Source: an uncultured Clostridium sp. (GTDB taxonomy: Bacteria > Bacillota > Clostridia > TANB77 > CAG-508). Taken from it: a stretch of 14,309 nt of DNA. The stretch is taken from the NCBI GenBank assembly GCA_946545035.1, contig CAMNND010000018.1:1-14309 (forward strand), read 5' to 3'. Both the position numbers and the translations under genes were made by a program. Below, in pieces: positions 8,040 through 14,309 of this stretch (positions are counted from its first letter, which is position 1; every line of letters starts with the position of its first letter). The notes under the pieces are model-generated. The model saw only the letters and a list, made by a program, of their open reading frames with translations, did no database searches and was not told the origin of the DNA.

Positions 8040-9185
8040 TTAAATATTATTTTCTATATATTCAAGAGCTTCATATAGATCAATAAAATCTTTTTCATCA
8101 GTAAAATACCCAATGCTAAATCTGATTGTCCCACTCGGATATGTACCCATAAATCGATGAGCCAAAGGTGCACATTCCAATCCTGTTCTAACAGCTATCT
8201 TTAATTTATCAAATATTGGTCCCATACTATCGCTAGTAATTCCATCTATCAAAACTGAGATAATTCCTACATGTTCTACTCTATTACTATTTCCAACTAC
8301 ATCTATAAAATCGAAATCTTCAAGAATATTTAATAGCTTATTTCTATTTTCAATCTCTTTCTCAATTATATTCTCAATTCCAATTTCTTCATTCCATTTT
8401 AATGCAGCATTTAGGCCGGCAATCCCGCTAATATTTATTGTACCCATTTCATATCTTTCAGGAATACTATTAGGCATATCTTGATTAGCAGATTCATAAC
8501 CTGTTCCACCAAATAAAACTGGCTTTAAATCAAAGTCAGGCTTCATTAAAAATCCCGAAATACCAGTAGGTCCATATAGTGTTTTATGACCGGCAAATAC
8601 CGCAAAGTCTATACATTCATTTCCTACATTAAGATCAACTAATCCTGCTGTCTGTGCCATATCAACAACTGTAACAGCATTGAATTCTTTCCCTAAAGCA
8701 AAAATATCTCCAACTGGGGTAATATTACCAAATACATTACTTGCATGACTCATGATAATTATATCTGGTTTTAAGCTTTCAAATTGATACTTTATACGTT
8801 CCATATCGAAAGTCATATCTTTATTAACAATCAATTGATTAACTTTAATGATATCTTCTTTCTCAAATCCATATAAAGTTCTAGTAACTGCATTATGCTC
8901 AAAAGGTGTTATGTAAACGTTTACAGCACCGTCTTTAATTATACCCTGAATAATCATATTCAGGGCTATAGTATCAGAAGGCGTGAAAATGACTTCCTTG
9001 TTAGGACAATGAAGCAGTTTTTTCAATCTATCTCTTGTATCTTTAATTAATGCACCAGCACTTAACGCTAAACCGTAGTCTCCCCTACCAGCATTAGCAC
9101 CATTGTTGCGATAAAAATCATCCATGAAATCATAGACTTCTTTTGGTTTTGGATATGTAGTTGCTGCATTATCGAAATAAGCCAT
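8040..9185 (-). CDS. dndA: Cysteine desulfurase, class V aminotransferase family (DndA role)
   Basis: A pyridoxal-phosphate enzyme that takes sulfur from cysteine as a persulfide, giving alanine. It is cytosolic and here is the probable sulfur donor for DNA modification. Numbered from the upstream ATG at 9191, the family features are: YFDNAATTYPKP at 5-16; EHNAV near 98-102, probably the PLP-stacking histidine; SHASNVFG 148-155; the PLP aspartate in VVDMAQTAG (D177); the Schiff-base lysine in GHKTLYGP (K203); and the catalytic cysteine in RTGLECAPLAHR (C340). The GLxCAPLAH context matches the EF2568-type desulfurase family rather than IscS. Length (381) is normal. I place the start at the ATG at 9185 because TAAGGAG lies 8 bases before it but only 2 bases before the ATG at 9191. 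That Shine-Dalgarno contains the TAA of the upstream ATPase gene, so the two are translationally coupled. A housekeeping role is possible, but the neighbours favour phosphorothioation. Confidence 0.92.
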   Translation of the reverse strand: MAYFDNAATTYPKPKEVYDFMDDFYRNNGANAGRGDYGLALSAGALIKDTRDRLKKLLHCPNKEVIFTPSDTIALNMIIQGIIKDGAVNVYITPFEHNAVTRTLYGFEKEDIIKVNQLIVNKDMTFDMERIKYQFESLKPDIIIMSHASNVFGNITPVGDIFALGKEFNAVTVVDMAQTAGLVDLNVGNECIDFAVFAGHKTLYGPTGISGFLMKPDFDLKPVLFGGTGYESANQDMPNSIPERYEMGTINISGIAGLNAALKWNEEIGIENIIEKEIENRNKLLNILEDFDFIDVVGNSNRVEHVGIISVLIDGITSDSMGPIFDKLKIAVRTGLECAPLAHRFMGTYPSGTIRFSIGYFTDEKDFIDLYEALEYIENNI

Positions 9186-9193
9186 TTTCATTT

Positions 9194-9200
9194 CTCCTTA
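9194..9200 (-). promoter_or_regulatory. Ribosome binding site of the desulfurase, overlapping the ATPase stop codon
   Basis: TAAGGAG on the minus strand: its TAA is the stop of the 1200-residue ATPase. The spacing is 8 bases to the ATG at 9185 and only 2 to the ATG at 9191, which favours the inner start. Confidence 0.8.
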
Positions 9201-12200
9201 AAACATGTTCTTTAAAATTTCCATTACGATTTGTCGTTTTTCCTGTTCGCTTACAGCTTGTCCCATAGAATTAATCTGTGCATTTAGCGCATTTTTAAGG
9301 AGCTTACCTCGACCAGTTTCTTCGACCTTATCAAATTTCTTAGTTACAACATCACCATTGTTATCAACAAATGATAATTGATATTTGTTGGTTACAGCTT
9401 CTTCAACTGTTTCTGCAGTTTCTTCATATGATTCTGCAGTATTTTTAAACTTTAAGATTCTTTCTTTAAACTTCTCAATTGTACTGTCATTCCAGTCATC
9501 TAAACGAAGATCAGTAGTAAATTTTGCAATGTTTTTAACATATCTATTGTCATCATTCGTTACTTGTTTAACTTTATTTAAGAACTTATCAGTTCCATCT
9601 GCGAACGCCTGTGTATAAATACTTTGATTCAATGATTCTAACCAATCAGCAATGACTGATGATAATGACATTTCTTCAATCACATGCTTATTGCTTTCTA
9701 ACACAAAGTTTTCATTCATGAATGATGTAATTTCATTAATAAGATTATCAATAGCATTGTCATAGAATTCTTTAGATTTTTTGATTGAAGCTACTAATTC
9801 ACCATTAAATTCTTTGAATTTATAGTTCTTTGGTAAGTCTTCAAATAACAATTTTTGATTTCCATTATGCTGCTTAAGAAGCTTAAGAAAATTAATTGTA
9901 GAACGTTCAATTTTCTTTCCGTTCGCTTTTTTTTTCATTTCCTTAGCATACTTAGGAAGTCCCATATACCATTTGCTCATTGCATTAACAATATAGGCAT
10001 ATTCATCTCTTTCCTTTTCAGCAGCAATTGTGTAATCAAGATATAACTTTTCTAATGAATCAAGATAAACTGCTTTATCCTTATCCCAGTCTAAACAAGC
10101 TAATGTCGCATTCTTAGGCTGTGCATCAATCTGCAATAATGTATCCAAGCTTAAAGACATCTGACCTCTATCATTTGCTAGAATGATTTCCTTAGCATAG
10201 ACATGGAATACGGTTGCAATAAAAATTGGAATTAATCCTTTTCTAATACCAATCCCATATTCAGGTTTCATCAATCGATCATAAAGAATCTCGAATGACT
10301 GTTCTTCATCTTTTGCTGAAGCAATAAAGTTCACAATTTCTTCAATAACATACTGAATCTTTGTATCATTATTTGCATTCAAATTGATTTTAGCAGATTC
10401 TGCTTCATTAATTAATAGGTTTGTAGTTACAAGAGTACTTCTCATGATTGTAACTTCCTGACCGTGACCTGTAAATCCCAGATTTGTTTCTAAGCTATTT
10501 CTTAATAATGCTGAAATAATCTTATCTCTACTTTTAGATGCAACACTTGTTAAGACGCTCTTATTGATTGATTCATTAACAATAATTGGTGCCTTTGGAT
10601 AAACCACATCACATATGTTAGATAATAATGCTGTTAATGAAGCTTTTCTTCTTACTTTCTTAGTTTCTCCATTGCATACATATACAGACATAAACTGTTC
10701 AGGATGTGTATAGCCATTAATATATGATGTTACAACTTCATTTAAATCGTCATATACAACATCATATTCATCAAATAAAACCTTATCTTCAATTGATTTA
10801 TCTTTTAATGTAATAACAGCATTTAATTCTCTTACTGTATTTTCAATATCAGTGAATGAATTTGGAACAACAAATACATATCTGTCATATCCCTTACTGC
10901 TTGCCAACACTTTTTCTCTTAACTCTTCAATACTTGATGAAGAATCAGGTAGTACACCAAAGATAACTCCATCAGCTTTGTATTGTTCGGCTTTGATATC
11001 CCAGTTCGTATCTTCTGAAACTTCAGACTCATTAATGAATTCAAATGAGAAATATCTTGTCATCTCATTCTCATCATTATATCTTGCAGGATATACGGCT
11101 TTATCAAGGTTACGTTCATTTAACACATCTCTTAGAACAACGTTCTTTCTTTGCTTTTCAACAATATCAGATATAGTTTTTGAAATATCCACACCCGATG
11201 TTTCTTTTAATTTTAAGAAACGATTACTTCTTTTTAAGTAAATGACATATGCCTGTTCAATAAGATAATCAATTGTAGATACAATCTCATCTTTAGGATA
11301 GTCAGCTTCAAAGATACCGATAACTTCTTCCTCAGTTGGTTTTAAAGTTTCAGTCTGTTCAAGAATGTAAATTAATGCTAATGTCTTTACGATCTTGGAA
11401 GCTAAAGAGCCTTCTTCTAAGTTGTCAAGAATTCTTGTAGTAAGAACATACATCTTATGCATTGTTCCCTGATATACTTCTTTTTTGAATAATGGCTCAA
11501 AATAATCATAGATCAGATCAGGTGTAATCAGTTTGAATTCATTATCGTTATATTCCTTTAAGAATGCAGGTAATGTTGCAACACTATCCGAAGATAAGAA
11601 CGTGAATAATGTTCTTTCATTCTGTGCAACACGTTCTGACAACCTTGGAAGAATGTATGTAGAAATAGGATGTAATGGATATGTGCTTAATACGAACTTA
11701 TCAAAGTTATCTACATCGCTAAACAACTGATGAATCTTATATTTATTGATTACATCTTCAAATGTCGTTTTACGATCATCTACAAACTTACTCCATTCAT
11801 CATTCTTTTGAATAACTGATGCAATAATTTCATATGTTTGTTTAAAATTATTGTTTAAATGAACATGCTTAAATCTTTCAGAAACACCACGCCATCCATC
11901 AGTTTTAGATTTAGGTAATTCATCGATATAATTCGAAATTTCCTTATGAGAAATAAGCATTAGGTGAAGCTGTAACTTCGCACTTCTATTACACTTTTCA
12001 GCAAAATCTTGAAGTGTTTTAGTATCACTTACAGAGGCTTCAAGAATATTTGCTTCTAAATATTTACTAAACTCATCATAGATTACATAAATACCTGTAA
12101 AGCCTTTTTTCTTTAACTCTTTAGCTACTTCTTCATATAATTCGACAACATCAAACCCTAAGAATGGATTGAAAATACTTCCTGCTGTTAAAGAAGGATA

Positions 12201-12800
12201 AAGCTTTTCAAACTTCTCATAAGCCTGAATGTTGAAATCTTGTAATTTACCAATATACGTATGAATTGGCTCATTAATCTTTTCTTCAAAGTTTCTATAT
12301 GTATCAGGGAATTCTTGCTTCCACTTTTCAATTACGTTTACAGCAGCCTGATAGTTCGTCTTCGGCATAATATCCAAAAAGTCATTTTCAGCTAGTGTAT
12401 TCTGTAATGCAAGCAAGAATGCCTGTGTTAATGTTGTATTGCTCCCTGTGATTACAACAGGTAAAATCTTATTTTTACTATCATAATAGTTTAATACTAC
12501 CTGCTTTAACTGTGGTCTTTCCTCAAGTTTAGGTAATAATTGTTTGAATAATGTTAAATCCTTCTTCATTAACATAGCTAAAATTGTAAGTACAATGTGA
12601 GATTTCCCTTTCCCATATGCACCAATTAAGATTCTAGCTCTTTCGGTTGAAGCTGGATCTGTACTCAACAAAATCTCTTCAAGTAAATCTAAGGAAGATT
12701 GTGTTGGTATAAAGTTTTCTAGTTTTTCGTTGCTATTAAGATCATAACCAATATTTACCGAATACTGGAATCCTGAAGCAACAGATATCATATTACTCAT
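9198..12800 (-). CDS. Large P-loop ATPase associated with DUF4007 and phosphorothioation genes
   Basis: This 1200-residue cytosolic protein has one recognisable ATPase core near its N-terminus. Walker A is GAYGKGKSH at 60-68, and Walker B is IYVIYDEF at 237-244 with D242 and E243. A following region with LMLISHKEIS has the look of an AAA+/STAND sensor strand. The rest is long, mostly helical, and holds no nuclease, methylase or membrane motif that I can see. It recalls the big BrxC/PglY- and DUF499-like ATPases of phage-defence loci in size and P-loop position, but I cannot place it in one of these families by eye. It follows the DUF4007 gene by 12 bases, with GGGAG four bases before its ATG, so both are made from one transcript. 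A motor or switch role in target recognition or in controlling modification versus restriction is inference. Confidence 0.8.
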   Translation of the reverse strand: MSNMISVASGFQYSVNIGYDLNSNEKLENFIPTQSSLDLLEEILLSTDPASTERARILIGAYGKGKSHIVLTILAMLMKKDLTLFKQLLPKLEERPQLKQVVLNYYDSKNKILPVVITGSNTTLTQAFLLALQNTLAENDFLDIMPKTNYQAAVNVIEKWKQEFPDTYRNFEEKINEPIHTYIGKLQDFNIQAYEKFEKLYPSLTAGSIFNPFLGFDVVELYEEVAKELKKKGFTGIYVIYDEFSKYLEANILEASVSDTKTLQDFAEKCNRSAKLQLHLMLISHKEISNYIDELPKSKTDGWRGVSERFKHVHLNNNFKQTYEIIASVIQKNDEWSKFVDDRKTTFEDVINKYKIHQLFSDVDNFDKFVLSTYPLHPISTYILPRLSERVAQNERTLFTFLSSDSVATLPAFLKEYNDNEFKLITPDLIYDYFEPLFKKEVYQGTMHKMYVLTTRILDNLEEGSLASKIVKTLALIYILEQTETLKPTEEEVIGIFEADYPKDEIVSTIDYLIEQAYVIYLKRSNRFLKLKETSGVDISKTISDIVEKQRKNVVLRDVLNERNLDKAVYPARYNDENEMTRYFSFEFINESEVSEDTNWDIKAEQYKADGVIFGVLPDSSSSIEELREKVLASSKGYDRYVFVVPNSFTDIENTVRELNAVITLKDKSIEDKVLFDEYDVVYDDLNEVVTSYINGYTHPEQFMSVYVCNGETKKVRRKASLTALLSNICDVVYPKAPIIVNESINKSVLTSVASKSRDKIISALLRNSLETNLGFTGHGQEVTIMRSTLVTTNLLINEAESAKINLNANNDTKIQYVIEEIVNFIASAKDEEQSFEILYDRLMKPEYGIGIRKGLIPIFIATVFHVYAKEIILANDRGQMSLSLDTLLQIDAQPKNATLACLDWDKDKAVYLDSLEKLYLDYTIAAEKERDEYAYIVNAMSKWYMGLPKYAKEMKKKANGKKIERSTINFLKLLKQHNGNQKLLFEDLPKNYKFKEFNGELVASIKKSKEFYDNAIDNLINEITSFMNENFVLESNKHVIEEMSLSSVIADWLESLNQSIYTQAFADGTDKFLNKVKQVTNDDNRYVKNIAKFTTDLRLDDWNDSTIEKFKERILKFKNTAESYEETAETVEEAVTNKYQLSFVDNNGDVVTKKFDKVEETGRGKLLKNALNAQINSMGQAVSEQEKRQIVMEILKNMF

Positions 12801-12812
12801 AAATCTCCCTGC

Positions 12813-13691
12813 TTAATTTTGAATTTCTTCATAATACTTTTCTACACACTGATCAAACGTATAAGAATTAATGATTCTAATGACATCAAGACCAGCAGTT
12901 CTAACAATCTTAATATTCCCTGTCTTTTCAACATTATGTAAGATTTCTAACATTGTTACTGAATCTAAGTTAAATACCTTACCAATATTACCAGGACTAT
13001 TAAGTAACTCGTTTAATGATATTTCTTCATTATCATTTGCTTTATCCATGAGTATTGCTAATATCACCCATGGATGAAATGCGTATACCGAAGGTGTAGC
13101 TTTCTTATATACCTTCTTTGTCTTATCAACAATATCGATAAGGCCTAATTCACCAAATGGTGAATCGATGTTATTTTCCGGATCAACCTTCTGACCTCTT
13201 TTATATCTTGGTAAGTAGGTATTAATGATACAGTTAAAATCATCTTCTAATGATCTTTTGGCTGGTGCATCTTCGCCTTTCATACCTACATAATTATCAA
13301 GTGTTCTTACTAAATCATCCTTTGTGAATTCAGATAAATTGAATTCATTGAAGAAGACATACCATGAAGTTGCCTGATCTTCTGCATTAGCAATTTTATA
13401 TTGTAATAATTCTAATGTACCAAGCTCTTCGATGTATCTATCATTTTCATACACTTGTGTTCCAAACGATGTAAAGGACTGTAATCTTTTACCAAAGTTA
13501 GGTTCTTCTGTTAGTCCAAATACTTGAAGCCAATATCTTAAAGCTTTTACCATGTTTGAACCAATCCCTAACTTATCTGTAGGCTTTACTACTTTACTTA
13601 CAAATACTTCAGGATCATTAGCAACATTCTTCATTCCTTTGTTTATCCAACCTTTTCTTACATAAAAGGTGTCATGTGCTCTAAATTTCAT
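12813..13691 (-). CDS. DUF4007 family protein
   Basis: A 292-residue protein whose N-terminus (MKFRAHDTFYVRKGWINKG) carries the signature I associate with DUF4007: F-x-x-H-[DE]-x-F-x-x-R-x-GW-x-x-K. The remainder is helical with a W-x-x-L-A-I-L segment (HPWVILAILMDKAN) and a C-terminal region rich in short helices, possibly a winged helix (LDSVTMLEILHNVEKTGNIK). No catalytic motif is evident. The molecular function of the family is not known to me; it occurs beside PAPS-reductase-like genes and large ATPases. The ATG lies 11 bases inside the end of the upstream gene and is preceded by AAAGGAGG with a 12-base spacer, so start and coupling are clear. It is probably a partner of the upstream reductase or of the downstream ATPase. 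Confidence 0.82.
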   Translation of the reverse strand: MKFRAHDTFYVRKGWINKGMKNVANDPEVFVSKVVKPTDKLGIGSNMVKALRYWLQVFGLTEEPNFGKRLQSFTSFGTQVYENDRYIEELGTLELLQYKIANAEDQATSWYVFFNEFNLSEFTKDDLVRTLDNYVGMKGEDAPAKRSLEDDFNCIINTYLPRYKRGQKVDPENNIDSPFGELGLIDIVDKTKKVYKKATPSVYAFHPWVILAILMDKANDNEEISLNELLNSPGNIGKVFNLDSVTMLEILHNVEKTGNIKIVRTAGLDVIRIINSYTFDQCVEKYYEEIQN

Positions 13692-14309
13692 CTGAGTAAT
13701 AAGCCTCCTTTAAAGACTTCGTTTTTAAATATTTATCCATCATACATCCACCAGTTAGATATTTCTGGTTAACACATTTCATACAATGAATACATTTCAT
13801 ATCATTTATAAAATAAGAGTCTGAACCAATTGATATTGCCCCCTGAGGACATACTGATTCACACTTCAAGCATTTTCTACATGCATTGAATTTTCGAACC
13901 TGATATCCAACTTTACGCTGTAAATCATCATGATCTGCAACGTTCATCGTTCTTACTTTCACTGCATATTTATATCCTTCCTGATCGAATGGCTGAATAG
14001 ATAAGATTGGAACGTTAGTTTTGATATCTAACACAATTGTTTCATTTAGCAATTTCTTACCTAATTCAGGGGCCACACGCCCAAACGGAACGAACATATT
14101 AACTAGTTCATCATCAAATGGTCTTACCAACTGATAAATCTTTGCATGATCTTCTGTTGTACAGTTCGTAAATTTGATCTTTACATCATTAGCTGCTGCA
14201 AGACCATTTCCTCCCTGTCGTGCTTTCCACTTTCCTGTATCTACATATTCTTCCGCATCAGGTTTTCCAATACGCTTTGCAAATCTAATTAAAAAATCAC
14301 GCCATTCTT
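13681..14309 (-). CDS. dndC: C-terminal part of a DndC-like PAPS-reductase-family protein with ferredoxin domain (cut by window edge)
   Basis: The frame is open from the right edge to the TAG at 13681, giving 208 visible codons and no start, so this is the 3' part of a longer gene. A TTG at 14130 is in frame, but the reading continues well upstream (for example GKWKARQGGNG at about 14211-14241), so it is not the start. The last 70 residues carry an eight-cysteine ferredoxin domain: CRKCLKCESVCP, then CIHCMKC and a later C in GGC, as expected for two [4Fe-4S] clusters. Identity as a PAPS-reductase-family (DndC-type) sulfur-transfer enzyme is inferred from this Fe-S tail, the neighbouring DUF4007, desulfurase and DndD-like genes. 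The diagnostic PP-loop is outside the window. In that family the enzyme activates and transfers sulfur to DNA, with cluster sulfur supplied by the desulfurase. Other ferredoxin-tailed proteins are possible. Confidence 0.7.
   Translation of the reverse strand, partial: EWRDFLIRFAKRIGKPDAEEYVDTGKWKARQGGNGLAAANDVKIKFTNCTTEDHAKIYQLVRPFDDELVNMFVPFGRVAPELGKKLLNETIVLDIKTNVPILSIQPFDQEGYKYAVKVRTMNVADHDDLQRKVGYQVRKFNACRKCLKCESVCPQGAISIGSDSYFINDMKCIHCMKCVNQKYLTGGCMMDKYLKTKSLKEAYYSDEI
13704..13711 (-). promoter_or_regulatory. Ribosome binding site of the DUF4007 gene
   Basis: AAAGGAGG on the minus strand, 12 bases before the ATG at 13691, inside the end of the upstream coding region. It fixes the start and shows coupling of the two genes. 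Confidence 0.8.
13744..13881 (-). other. Region encoding two [4Fe-4S] cluster motifs
   Basis: Within the partial upstream gene, eight cysteines are spaced C-x2-C-x2-C-x3-C-P and, 18 residues later, C-x2-C-x2-C-x9-C. The first set is a standard bacterial ferredoxin signature. The second has a longer last spacing and lacks the usual proline after its final cysteine. It marks an electron-transfer module attached to the sulfur-transfer enzyme. Confidence 0.85.

Noticed and set aside
10852..11241. Plus-strand ORF of 129 codons, and the other shorter plus-strand ORFs
   Set aside because: All lie opposite well-supported genes, have no ribosome binding sites and give low-complexity hydrophobic proteins typical of antisense shadows.
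9198..12800. BREX system with BrxC
   Set aside because: The ATPase resembles BrxC only in size and in the place of its P-loop. No PglZ, PglX methylase, BrxA, BrxB or BrxL is present.
14128..14130. TTG as start of the ferredoxin-domain gene
   Set aside because: The frame stays open to the window edge with plausible coding sequence upstream, and there is no ribosome binding site before this TTG.
1..14309. CRISPR array, insertion sequence or prophage genes
   Set aside because: No regular repeat-spacer pattern, terminal inverted repeats, transposase, integrase or phage structural gene is visible.

Overview
The window is a single strand-wise gene array. Nine coding regions lie on the minus strand, read from right to left, with overlaps of up to 11 bases and gaps of at most about 30 bases. 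The array ends at the left edge in a clear intrinsic terminator. The DNA is AT-rich, the ribosome binding sites are strong (AAGGAGG type) and codon use is AT-biased, which suggests a low-GC Gram-positive bacterium (Firmicutes/Bacillota, for example a gut clostridial or erysipelotrichial lineage). Nothing in the window fixes the species. I see no tRNA, rRNA, CRISPR, insertion sequence or plus-strand gene.

The gene content points to a variant of the Dnd-type DNA phosphorothioation system, in which sulfur replaces a non-bridging oxygen of the DNA backbone and marks self DNA. In transcription order, the first gene is cut by the window edge. It is the C-terminal part of a protein I take to be a DndC-like PAPS-reductase-family enzyme ending in an eight-cysteine ferredoxin domain. 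Next come a DUF4007 protein, a 1200-residue P-loop ATPase, a DndA-type cysteine desulfurase (EF2568-like family), an SF2 helicase with an N-terminal phospholipase D-like nuclease domain, a 55-residue protein, a DndD-like SMC/Rad50-type ATPase, a 168-residue protein of unknown family, and a roughly 1013-residue multi-HTH protein. The last combines a region resembling the RNA polymerase alpha C-terminal domain with a sigma-70 region-4-like HTH.

Likely joint working (inference): the desulfurase supplies sulfur, the ferredoxin/PAPS-reductase-like enzyme inserts it into DNA, and the DndD-like ATPase provides DNA remodelling or nicking. The PLD-helicase and the large ATPase with DUF4007 are candidates for target selection or for restriction of unmodified DNA. 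The terminal HTH protein is a candidate DNA-binding or transcription-linked component. No DndB, no recognisable DndE, no DndF/G/H and no Ssp genes are visible, so this is not a textbook Dnd or Ssp locus. The operon promoter and the start of the first gene lie beyond the right edge.
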